Source of the DNA: Candidatus Aminicenantota bacterium
GTDB lineage: Bacteria > Acidobacteriota > Aminicenantia > Aminicenantales > Saccharicenantaceae
Reading direction: 5' to 3'
Length of the DNA: 13,584 bases
Assembly: GCA_022867105.1 (NCBI GenBank)
Contig: JALHVH010000120.1
Location: 1 to 13,584, forward strand
Shown: in pieces, positions 1-6,524 of the stretch
Layout of the letters: every line of letters begins with the position of its first letter
Position numbering within the stretch: the first letter of the stretch is position 1
Position numbers and translations under genes: made by a program
The notes under the pieces: generated by a model
The model's input: the letters and a program-made list of their open reading frames with translations, nothing else
What the model was told of the DNA's origin: nothing
Databases searched by the model: none

Positions 1-1604
1 CCGAAAGAGCCCGCCATGTCAAGGAAGAGCACGCCCTCCAGGACATGCTCCGGGAGAGGAAGTTCGGCCTCCTCGAAAAAGAGAAGGCCCAGACCTCGGT
101 CGACATCCTGGCCGGAGAACTCGAGGTCCTGCTCCGGGACAAGAAGTCGATGTCCCTAAACATGGACTCGCTCAAGGCCGGCCTCACCGCCGCGGAGTGC
201 GAAGAGCGCTCCCTAACCGAGCGGATCGAAACCGCTAGAAAGGAACTGGCCGAGGTCCGGGAAAAGGACAGCGCCGACGAACGGAGGTTCTTCGAGCTCA
301 AGTCGGGCCGCGATATCCTCGAAGAGAAGATGAACGGCCTCCGTCAGCAGATCCAGGGCCTGACCCGTCGCAAGGAGGCCACCGAGAGCAAGATTGCCTC
401 CCTCGAGGAGGAGATCCGGACGGGCGAGGCCGAAAAATCGCGCCTGGCCGATGATATCCTCGGCCTCTCGGAGAGGGCGAAGGGTCACGCGTCCGAGCAC
501 CGCATCGGCGAGAAGGCCCTCGAGGAGAAGGAGGCTGGTCTCCATAAGGTCCGGAAGGAGCAGGACGAGCTCGAGAGGAAGCTCCAGGCCCTCCGGGAGG
601 AGGAGGAAGCGGCCAAGGACGCCCGCATCAAGTCCGAGGTCCACAAGGCCGAGATCGATCGCGACCTGGTCAACCTTGAGGAAACCTGCTGGCAGGACCT
701 CAAGAAGACCCTGGCCGAGCTCCGGGCGGATAGGGAGACCCAGGCCGTCCTGCGGGCAGGCACGGCCGCGGGGCCCGCCGCGCCCGCGGAGGAGCGCGTC
801 GAGGAAGCCGAAGAAGAAGCGGCCCTCTCCGAAGAAGAGGAAGGGGCCGAGGAGGCGCGGCCCGCTGCCGAAGAAGGGGCCGCCCCCAAGCCCCGCCGCT
901 TTCTCAAGAAGCTCCGGCCTGTCCTCGAGCTCTCCGACCAGGAGGTGGAGCAGGAACTCGAAGAGTTCCGCGACGCCATCCAGCGGTTCAAGGCCGTCAA
1001 CTTCATGGCCGAGGAAGAATTCCTCGAGCAAAAAAAGCGCTACGATTTCCTCACCCACGAGCGGCAGGACCTTCGCGAGTCCATCAACTCGACCGAGGCG
1101 GCCATCCACAAGATCGACGAGGAGAGCAAGGCCCAGTTCCTCAAGGCCCTCGAAGAGGTCAACACGAACTTCCGCGACGTCTTCGGCCTGCTCTTCAAGG
1201 GCGGGAATGCCGAGGTCAAGCTTCTCGAGCCTGATGATCCGCTCGAGAGCGGTGTCGAGATCGTGGCCCAGCCGCCCGGAAAACGGCTCCAGAACCTGGG
1301 GCTCCTTTCGGGAGGCGAGAAGTCCCTGACCTCGATGGCCTTCATGTTCGCCCTGTTCCGTTACCGGCCGTCGCCGTTCTGTTTCCTGGACGAAGTGGAC
1401 GCCGCCCTGGACGAGGTCAATCTCGCCCGGTTCCTGGACCTGATGAAGGCCATCAAGCACCAGACGCAGTTCATCATCATCACCCATAACTACAAGACCA
1501 TGGAGGTCGCCGACTACATCTATGGGACGACGATGGAAGAACCCAACATCACCAAGCTCTACTCGGTGAGGATCGAGAAAAAAGAGGAGATCAAGGCGGA
1601 CTGA
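1..1604 (+). CDS. smc: Chromosome segregation protein SMC, C-terminal part (5' end outside window)
   Basis: This is the 3' part of an SMC ATPase, which with ScpA/ScpB forms the bacterial condensin that organises and segregates the chromosome. The frame is open to the left edge, with the first full codon at position 3, so hinge and N-terminal head lie outside. The visible 533 residues are a long charged heptad-rich coiled coil followed by the C-terminal ATPase head. The head shows the ABC signature LSGGEK (about nt 1305-1322), Walker B plus D-loop FLDEVDAALDE (about nt 1383-1415) and the H-loop ITHN (about nt 1479-1490). The segment AVNFMAEEEF...RYDFL before the head matches the conserved region of bacterial SMC. 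An odd Glu/Ala/Pro-rich low-complexity stretch (nt 756-893) interrupts the coiled coil. The stop TGA (1602-1604) overlaps the next gene's ATG, suggesting translational coupling. The family assignment is secure. Confidence 0.95.
   Translation, partial: ERARHVKEEHALQDMLRERKFGLLEKEKAQTSVDILAGELEVLLRDKKSMSLNMDSLKAGLTAAECEERSLTERIETARKELAEVREKDSADERRFFELKSGRDILEEKMNGLRQQIQGLTRRKEATESKIASLEEEIRTGEAEKSRLADDILGLSERAKGHASEHRIGEKALEEKEAGLHKVRKEQDELERKLQALREEEEAAKDARIKSEVHKAEIDRDLVNLEETCWQDLKKTLAELRADRETQAVLRAGTAAGPAAPAEERVEEAEEEAALSEEEEGAEEARPAAEEGAAPKPRRFLKKLRPVLELSDQEVEQELEEFRDAIQRFKAVNFMAEEEFLEQKKRYDFLTHERQDLRESINSTEAAIHKIDEESKAQFLKALEEVNTNFRDVFGLLFKGGNAEVKLLEPDDPLESGVEIVAQPPGKRLQNLGLLSGGEKSLTSMAFMFALFRYRPSPFCFLDEVDAALDEVNLARFLDLMKAIKHQTQFIIITHNYKTMEVADYIYGTTMEEPNITKLYSVRIEKKEEIKAD
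756..893 (+). other. Acidic Ala/Glu/Pro-rich low-complexity insert within the SMC coiled coil
   Basis: About 46 codons encode a stretch almost entirely of Ala, Glu, Gly, Pro and a few Arg, including a run of acidic residues followed by a short basic patch (KPRR). It lies between the last long coiled-coil arm and the conserved AVNFMAEEEF region before the ATPase head. Proline and glycine at both ends should break the helix. It is seen directly in the translation; whether it is disordered or variable between relatives is inferred. Confidence 0.6.
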
Positions 1605-3115
1605 TGAAGATCCGGCTCTTTGTGCCTCCCGGCGGCTACTTCGCCGAGCGCTGGTCCAAAGGTTCCTCGATGCCCCCCCTCGGCCTTCTTTACATCGGGG
1701 CCGTCCTGGAGAAAGAAGGGGCCGACGTCGGGATCGTCCCGGCCGACGTCCTCGGGCTCAAGGAACGGGGCGTCGCGTCCCGGATCCGCGAAGAAAGGCC
1801 GGACATCGTCGGGGTCACGTCGACTACAGAGAACCGCTTCCAGAGCTTCAAGCTCATCCGGCTCGCCCGCAAGGCCCACCCAGGCGCTCTGACCGTCATG
1901 GGCGGGCCGCACGCATCCATGGCCGCCGAGGACACGCTCGCCCATATCCCCGAGCTCGACCTCATCGTCCGGGGCGAGGGAGAGACGACGACGCTCGAGC
2001 TTTTCCGGGCGTTCGAGAAGGCCGGAGGCGACAGGGAGCGGCTGAGGCCTCTTCTCAGCGGGATCGACGGCATTTCCTACAGGGACACGGACGGCCGGGT
2101 CGTCACCAATCCGCCGCGCGCCCCGGTCCTCGACCTCGACGCCCTCCCCTTCCCCGCCTTCCACCTCGTGCCCTTCGAGAAGTACAACTTCAGGATCGAA
2201 GTCCCCGGCCGCGGGCCGCTTCAGGCCGTCAACATCATGGCCAGCCGAGGCTGTCCCTTCGACTGCAACTTCTGCGCAACGCCCATCAACTGGGGCCGGC
2301 ACGTCCGGATGCGGAGCCCGGAGAACGTCGTCCGCGAGATCGAGGAGCACGTCCGGGAGCGGGGCGCCCGGGTCATCTTCTTTTACGACGACACCTTCAA
2401 CGCCAACCCCAAGCGGGTCGAAAGGATCTGCGACCTCATCCTCGAACGAAAGCTCGACATCTTCTGGAGGGCCGAGGTCCGGATCGACCTCATCGACCGG
2501 CCCCTCCTGGAAAAGATGAAGAGGGCGGGCCTCTTCCACATTTCGTTCGGCATCGAAGCGGGCTCGGAGCGCGTCCGCCGGGAGGTCATCCACAAGAGGA
2601 TCGAGCTCGGCGATTTCCACAACCTTGTCGGCTGGTGCCTGGAGCTCGGGATCATCCCCAACGTCTTCTTCATCTTTAGCCACCCGACGGAGACATGGGA
2701 GGAAGCGCAGGAGACCGTGAGCATCATCGAGCGGTACAGGGGCCGGGTCGAGGCATCAGTGGCCGTCCTCCACGTCTATCCCGGAACGCCTCTGGAAAAA
2801 ACGGCTTTCGAGACGGGCCTCCTGCCCCGGGACTTCACCTGGACGAAAAGATACCGTTCCGGGATTGTCACGCTGCCGACGGCTCAAGGCGATGTCCCTC
2901 TTTTTCTCGATAAGATGAGCTGGGCACAGATAAGCGAACTCCTGTTCCGCTGGTCAATGAGCGGCGGGAACGTTTCCCTCCTCCGGAAAGCGCCCCGCGC
3001 TCTCCGCCACCTCCGTTCTTTCGGGGAACTGCGGAGGTATGCCATCATGGCCTTCGTTCTCGTCAAGCTCAAAGCGCGGAAGTTGTTCGGAAAACAGGCG
3101 TTGCGAGCCTCCTGA
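1604..3115 (+). CDS. B12-binding domain radical SAM protein
   Basis: The protein has 503 residues. The N-terminal part (about residues 1-145) looks like a cobalamin-binding Rossmann domain, with PPLGLLYIGAVLE and MGGPHAS, but I see no DxHxxG motif. Many radical SAM members of this class lack it and bind cobalamin without a histidine ligand. The radical SAM core follows, with the CX3CX2C cluster motif Cys217, Cys221, Cys224 (SRGCPFDCNFC) that binds the 4Fe-4S cluster and S-adenosylmethionine. Later core elements include FGIEAGSERVRR and HVYPGTPLE. Members of this class methylate unreactive carbons or rearrange lipids, tetrapyrroles or natural products; the substrate here cannot be told. The ATG overlaps the smc stop (TGATG), with AAGG 7 nt upstream. 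The C-terminus may be misread: one extra A in the A4 run at 3091-3094 would extend the protein by a net 34 residues to the next gene. Confidence 0.9.
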   Translation: MKIRLFVPPGGYFAERWSKGSSMPPLGLLYIGAVLEKEGADVGIVPADVLGLKERGVASRIREERPDIVGVTSTTENRFQSFKLIRLARKAHPGALTVMGGPHASMAAEDTLAHIPELDLIVRGEGETTTLELFRAFEKAGGDRERLRPLLSGIDGISYRDTDGRVVTNPPRAPVLDLDALPFPAFHLVPFEKYNFRIEVPGRGPLQAVNIMASRGCPFDCNFCATPINWGRHVRMRSPENVVREIEEHVRERGARVIFFYDDTFNANPKRVERICDLILERKLDIFWRAEVRIDLIDRPLLEKMKRAGLFHISFGIEAGSERVRREVIHKRIELGDFHNLVGWCLELGIIPNVFFIFSHPTETWEEAQETVSIIERYRGRVEASVAVLHVYPGTPLEKTAFETGLLPRDFTWTKRYRSGIVTLPTAQGDVPLFLDKMSWAQISELLFRWSMSGGNVSLLRKAPRALRHLRSFGELRRYAIMAFVLVKLKARKLFGKQALRAS

Positions 3116-3216
3116 CCAAGAAGCTTGAGGAGGAAGAACTCGAGAGGTCCTTCCCCTCGGAAAAGCTGATATTCGCCCGGAAGAGGCAAGTCATCCCGGG
3201 AAAGGAGGTCGCTTGA
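3092..3216 (+). other. Coding-like tail in the -1 frame after the radical SAM gene; possible frameshifted C-terminus
   Basis: Behind the stop at 3113-3115 the -1 frame stays open to the TGA at 3214-3216. It reads as a charged, protein-like stretch (LTKKLEEEELERSF, then SEKLIFARKRQVIPGKEVA) with mostly G/C third bases, like the neighbouring genes. It has no ATG, GTG or TTG start of its own; only a CTG at 3112 would be available. Adding one A to the AAAA run at 3091-3094 would join it in frame to the radical SAM protein, giving about 537 residues and ending exactly over the TTG of the next gene. It could be a sequencing or assembly indel, a real frameshift, or chance. Confidence 0.4.
3203..3209 (+). 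promoter_or_regulatory. Shine-Dalgarno sequence deciding the TTG start of the deacetylase gene
   Basis: AGGAGGT-type sequence lies just before the TTG at 3213, with 4 nt between GGAGG and the start codon. It supports a TTG start, because the next in-frame ATG (3258-3260) would cut away the conserved N-terminal HDxMGPSH segment of the family. Confidence 0.6.
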
Positions 3217-4241
3217 GGACTGGGATCGTCAAGGACCGGCGTTTCGCGGACCACGATATGGGGCCCTCCCATGTGGAGAGTCCCCGCCGGATCGAGATCC
3301 TCAACCGGATGGTCGAGGAAGAGATCCTCTTTCCGTACCTCCTCGTCGAGCCCAGGCCCGCCCTCGAGGAGGAGATCGCCCGGGTCCACTCGCCCGCCTA
3401 TATCGAATTCCTCAGGGGGACGTCGGGAAAGGCACGTGTCACGCTCGACCCGGACACGTCGACCTCGCCCCGCACCTTCGAGACGGCCCTGCTCGCCGCC
3501 GGGGGAGGGCTCAAAGCTGTCGAGCTTATCATGCAAGGGCGCATTCGGAACGCCTTCGCCCTGGTCCGGCCTCCCGGCCACCATGCCGAGGCCGGGCGGG
3601 CGATGGGTTTCTGCTTCTTCAACAACATCGCCATCGCCGCCGAGCACCTGGTCCACAAGTGCGGCTGCCGGAGGGTGCTCATCGTCGACTGGGACCTCCA
3701 CCACGGCAACGGGACTCAGAACGCCTTCTATGACCGCAGCGACGTCCTCTATTTCTCGATTCACCAGAGCCCCCTCTATCCCGGAACGGGCGGGGCCGGC
3801 GAGACCGGCCGGGGAAAGGGCGCGGGCTTCACCATGAACTTCCCCCTCCTGCCGGGGAAAGGCGACGAGGACTTCCTCTGGATCTTCCAGAAGATCCTCC
3901 TGCCCGTCGCGAGCCAGTTCAAGCCGGAGTTCATCCTCGTCTCGGCCGGGTTCGACATCGCGGAAGACGATCCGCTGGGAGGGATGAGGTCCAGCCGCGA
4001 GGGATTCGGCGGGCTCACCGCGGCGCTGCTGGAGGCGGCCGGGACCTCCGCCCAAGACCGGATGGCCTTGTTCCTCGAGGGAGGATATGACCTACCTTCG
4101 CTCAAGGATGGGGTGAAAGAGGTGCTCCTGAGATTGGCCGGGGAGGTCCGGACGCCGGTGTCTCCGGCCTCGATCACGGAGGCCTCTAAACGGGAGATCG
4201 AGCCCATGGTCCAGGTCATCAGGAAGACCTGGAGATTGTAG
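3213..4241 (+). CDS. Histone deacetylase family (class II-like) zinc amidohydrolase
   Basis: The 342-residue protein belongs to the arginase/deacetylase superfamily that includes HDACs, acetylpolyamine amidohydrolases and AcuC. These enzymes remove acetyl or other acyl groups from lysine or polyamines with Zn2+. Landmarks: DHDMGPSHVESPRR near the N-terminus; the His-His charge relay RPPGHHAEAG (His123, His124); the metal-binding DWDLHHGNGTQ (ligands Asp161 and His163); the third ligand in SAGFD (Asp248); and the transition-state tyrosine in LEGGYD (Tyr292). All catalytic positions are intact and the length is normal. The DLHHGNGTQ and SIHQSPLYPGTG forms favour the class II/bacterial HDAH branch. 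It starts with TTG, supported by a strong Shine-Dalgarno. It is the third gene of the apparent smc operon. The substrate is unknown; acetylated proteins, polyamines or small metabolites are all possible. Confidence 0.93.
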   Translation: MRTGIVKDRRFADHDMGPSHVESPRRIEILNRMVEEEILFPYLLVEPRPALEEEIARVHSPAYIEFLRGTSGKARVTLDPDTSTSPRTFETALLAAGGGLKAVELIMQGRIRNAFALVRPPGHHAEAGRAMGFCFFNNIAIAAEHLVHKCGCRRVLIVDWDLHHGNGTQNAFYDRSDVLYFSIHQSPLYPGTGGAGETGRGKGAGFTMNFPLLPGKGDEDFLWIFQKILLPVASQFKPEFILVSAGFDIAEDDPLGGMRSSREGFGGLTAALLEAAGTSAQDRMALFLEGGYDLPSLKDGVKEVLLRLAGEVRTPVSPASITEASKREIEPMVQVIRKTWRL

Positions 4242-4262
4242 CGCCTTTTCTAGGTATCAGCC

Positions 4263-4278
4263 GTCCTTTTTTTAGGAC
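4263..4278 (+). terminator. Weak hairpin after the deacetylase gene, possible terminator
   Basis: GTCCT and AGGAC arms enclose a loop of six T. The stem is only 5 bp and no T run follows it, so termination at the end of the smc operon is uncertain. It could instead be part of an activator-binding region for the sigma-54-type promoter downstream. Confidence 0.25.
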
Positions 4279-4317
4279 AGAAAATAAGGTTACGCCGCGT
4301 CTTTCCAGGCAGGCGTC

Positions 4318-4334
4318 TTGGCATGGATTTTGCT
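4318..4334 (+). promoter_or_regulatory. Putative sigma-54 (RpoN) promoter of the FecR-like gene
   Basis: The sequence TTGGCATGGATTTTGCT fits the sigma-54 consensus YTGGCAYRNNNNTTGCW at every position. The GG (4320-4321) and GC (4332-4333) elements are exactly 12 nt apart. The predicted transcript start is near 4345, only about 14 nt before the ATG at 4359, leaving just room for the Shine-Dalgarno. The 3' end overlaps TGCTATGAT, which would also pass as an extended -10 sigma-70 element, so the sigma factor is not certain. Sigma-54 promoters need an enhancer-binding activator, which is not in this window. Confidence 0.6.
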
Positions 4335-4345
4335 ATGATGAGTGT

Positions 4346-4351
4346 AAGGAG
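4346..4351 (+). promoter_or_regulatory. Shine-Dalgarno sequence fixing the start of the FecR-like gene at 4359
   Basis: AAGGAG lies 7 nt before the ATG at 4359. That ATG opens directly into a signal peptide, while the in-frame upstream ATG at 4323 lies inside the promoter motif and has no such site. Confidence 0.75.
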
Positions 4352-4358
4352 ACCGACC

Positions 4359-6164
4359 ATGAAGAGATTATTCGGAACACTGCTGGTTCTTCTGCTGGTC
4401 TTTCCGCTTCTCGCCGAAGAAGAAACGAACTACACCAACGATTCCGTCGCTCGGTTGAGCCATCTCACCGGGAACACGTTCATCCAGAGGGCCTCCGACA
4501 TCGGTTTCGAGGAGTGCGTCCTGAACACGCCCATCACGGAAGGCGATCGGCTCGGGACGACCGACGGCCGGGCCGAGGTCCATTTCGGACGGGGAAACTA
4601 CGTTCGCCTGGACAACGAAACCAAGATCGACATGTTGAACCTGCCCAAGAAAGGCGACGACAGCGTCCGCATCAGGGTCTGGGCCGGCCACGTCTATCTG
4701 GACATCGCCAATCTGGCCAAAGAAAAGACTATCGAGATCCACACGGCCGACACTTCATTCTACGTCCTGGACGAAGGTCTTTACCGCGTGGACGTCAATG
4801 AGAACAGGGACACCGAAGTCCTCGTCTTCCGCGGCCTCCTCGAAGCCGCCGGCGAGGGGGGTTCGATCCTGATCAAGGCCGGTCAACGGCTGGAAGCGGT
4901 CGAGGGCCGGTTCGATTCGCGGCCTTCCCAGTTCGTGGCCGCCGCCAGCGACACGTTCGACCGCTGGAACGACACGAGGAACACCGAGGTGTCCAAGCGC
5001 CTGGTTAAGAAATACCTGCCTGACGAGATGGAGGATTTTGAATACGAGCTGGGTCAGTACGGCGACTGGGTGAACTTGCCTCCCTACGGCTACGTCTGGG
5101 TTCCCGGCGGCGTGGATGCCGGATGGCGTCCCTACAGCAACGGCCGCTGGACCTGGCTGCCCCTGACGGGTTGGACCTGGCTCCCCTATGAGCCCTGGGG
5201 CTGGGCGACCTTCCATTACGGCCGCTGGCATTGGGGCGCGGATTTCGGCTGGTACTGGATCCCGACCTCGATGTGGGGGCCGGCCTGGGTGGACTGGTGG
5301 TGGGACAACGACTACTTCGCCTGGGCGCCGCTGAGCTATTGGGGTTACCCGGTCGTCATCATCAACGGCACGTTCTACGGACACCATTACGGGGACTACT
5401 ACCCTTATAACTCGCACGCCCTGACCGTGGTCCATCGTGACCAGCTCCGGGCAAGGAACCTCTCTGAAGTCGCGCTGAGGGGCGATTCCCTGAAAGGATT
5501 GAGCCGGATGAGCCTGTCCAACCGGAGCCTGGAAGTAAGACCGCTCGGCGGCCGGACCCTTGTCCAACCCATCGAAGGCCGAAAGGTCCTCCTCCGCCCC
5601 GGCGAAAAGTCTCTGGGCAGCGTCCAGGAGAACGACCGCGGCGGTGAGCCCCGGAAGCTCCCCCCCCAGTCCCTAGACAAGGGCAAGGGCGATACCAAGG
5701 TAGAGCCGAAGTCCGCCAAGCCTGTTACGGGTGTCAAGGAAAAGAAGGTCCCCAAGAAGGACGAAATGAGCTCATCGATCCGCTTCGGGAGCCCCTGGGA
5801 CGGCGCCGGCTCCGTTCCGGGCATGAACGAGGAGTCTGAAAGCCTGATCACGAGGAGAAGCGCTTACGGCTATCCCGCCTCCCCCGCGATTCACAGCGGC
5901 GAAAGCATCAGGGATTACGATTATGGTCCTACAGGAAAGGGTTCGTTCCTCGATCGGATCTTCAGATCGTTCTCGGGGGAGAATTATTCGCCAAGAAACG
6001 ACTCCTCGTCATCGTCTTCATCGGGGTCGCGGATCTCATCCAAGTCGGGCTCGAGCTCCTCTGCCAAGGGGACATCCTCTTCGGGTTCGCGGGGTTCCGT
6101 ATCTTCACGCGGCAGCTCGAGCTCCGGTTCCCATTCATCGGGGAGCATCCGGAAAAAGAGCTAA
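4359..6164 (+). CDS. Exported FecR-like protein with tryptophan-rich (DUF6600-like) middle and serine-rich tail
   Basis: The 601-residue protein begins with a clear signal peptide (MKRLFGTLLVLLLVFPLLA, cleavage likely after residue 19), so it acts outside the cytoplasmic membrane. Residues about 60-180 resemble a FecR domain: EGDRLGTTDGRAEVHFG, NYVRLDNETKI, VWAGHVYLDI, then VFRGLLEAAGEGG. Residues about 236-328 hold 20 Trp plus many Tyr, Gly and Pro in repeats such as NGRWTWLP, TGWTWLPYEPWGW and YGRWHW, as in proteins annotated DUF6600. Residues about 380-545 are polar linker, and residues 548-601 are a basic Ser/Gly tail with 31 serines. There is no anti-sigma N-terminal helix and no TonB partner nearby, so classical FecR iron signalling is unlikely. 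A structural or carbohydrate-binding envelope role is a guess. The gene stands alone with its own promoter and is followed by the terminator at 6489-6524. Confidence 0.85.
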   Translation: MKRLFGTLLVLLLVFPLLAEEETNYTNDSVARLSHLTGNTFIQRASDIGFEECVLNTPITEGDRLGTTDGRAEVHFGRGNYVRLDNETKIDMLNLPKKGDDSVRIRVWAGHVYLDIANLAKEKTIEIHTADTSFYVLDEGLYRVDVNENRDTEVLVFRGLLEAAGEGGSILIKAGQRLEAVEGRFDSRPSQFVAAASDTFDRWNDTRNTEVSKRLVKKYLPDEMEDFEYELGQYGDWVNLPPYGYVWVPGGVDAGWRPYSNGRWTWLPLTGWTWLPYEPWGWATFHYGRWHWGADFGWYWIPTSMWGPAWVDWWWDNDYFAWAPLSYWGYPVVIINGTFYGHHYGDYYPYNSHALTVVHRDQLRARNLSEVALRGDSLKGLSRMSLSNRSLEVRPLGGRTLVQPIEGRKVLLRPGEKSLGSVQENDRGGEPRKLPPQSLDKGKGDTKVEPKSAKPVTGVKEKKVPKKDEMSSSIRFGSPWDGAGSVPGMNEESESLITRRSAYGYPASPAIHSGESIRDYDYGPTGKGSFLDRIFRSFSGENYSPRNDSSSSSSSGSRISSKSGSSSSAKGTSSSGSRGSVSSRGSSSSGSHSSGSIRKKS

Positions 6165-6488
6165 TACGAAGGCATTATATAGTTTGACATCTGACTTTGA
6201 GCGGCCTGAAGCCGCCCTCACTCCCCCGGCCCCCGGGGAACCAGTCCCGTCGGTTCCCCCCGTCGCACCTCTGTCGGCGACGCGGACGATTTCAGAGCCT
6301 CCCTCCGATTATCGGAGGGGGTAGGGGGTGGCAAGAAATATGAACAGAGTCTTGGGCGCGTCGCCGAGATAGCCTTAATAGGACTCGGGTCCCCCCTCCG
6401 CTACGGAGGCTTGAGGACGGCATTCAGTGCCGTTCATACATTGTAATTTTTTTATTGCGTTCGTATTAACTTTTTCTTATAAAATCGC
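6165..6488. other. Noncoding spacer rich in small perfect hairpins
   Basis: I see no credible gene here; the frames lack coding character. The stretch holds at least six inverted repeats: GCGGC/GCCGC (6201-6215), GGGGAACC/GGTTCCCC (6235-6259), CGTCGC/GCGACG (6261-6282), CCCTCCGAT/ATCGGAGGG (6301-6319), CCTCCG/CGGAGG (6395-6409) and GGACGGCA/TGCCGTTC (6415-6435, GGACGGCA pairing with one G-T). Positions 6436-6485 are AT-rich and unlike the surroundings. It may be the structured 3' untranslated region of the FecR-like gene, a repeat remnant, or an unrecognised RNA. Confidence 0.5.
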
Positions 6489-6524
6489 CCCCCTCTTTCC
6501 GACCAGAGAGAGGGGGATTTTTTT
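6489..6524 (+). terminator. Rho-independent terminator between convergent genes, probably bidirectional
   Basis: CCCCCTCT (6489-6496) pairs with AGAGGGGG (6509-6516) across a 12-nt loop and is followed on the plus strand by A and seven T. On the minus strand the stem is followed by GCGATTTTA, giving a shorter T run, so it can also stop transcription from the PBP gene. It overlaps the last codon of the minus-strand PBP gene. Confidence 0.8.

Noticed and set aside
213..1487. Long minus-strand open frame of 424 codons opposite smc
   Set aside because: It is a mirror of a GC-rich coiled-coil gene: its Leu/Gly/Glu-rich translation has no motif, while the plus strand has SMC motifs.
1559..2683. 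Minus-strand open frame of 374 codons opposite the radical SAM gene
   Set aside because: Asp/Pro/Glu-rich shadow translation without motif; the plus-strand frame carries the cluster cysteines.
3069..4055. Minus-strand open frame of 328 codons opposite the deacetylase gene
   Set aside because: Shadow of a gene with all HDAC catalytic motifs.
4331..4339. Extended -10 element TGCTATGAT as the main promoter of the FecR-like gene
   Set aside because: No -35 at the usual distance, and the overlapping sigma-54 motif is much more specific. Not fully excluded.
6184..6189. Perfect -35 box TTGACA in the spacer
   Set aside because: No -10 element lies 16-18 nt downstream; that place is a GC-rich hairpin.
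5923..6324. Plus-strand open frame of 133 codons running from the FecR-like gene into the spacer
   Set aside because: Most of it overlaps the real gene in another frame, and the rest reads through hairpins with no protein-like pattern.
6455..6483. TTGCGT-N17-TATAAA as a plus-strand promoter
   Set aside because: It fires straight into the terminator at 6489 and serves no gene. The stretch is AT-rich, so a chance match is likely.
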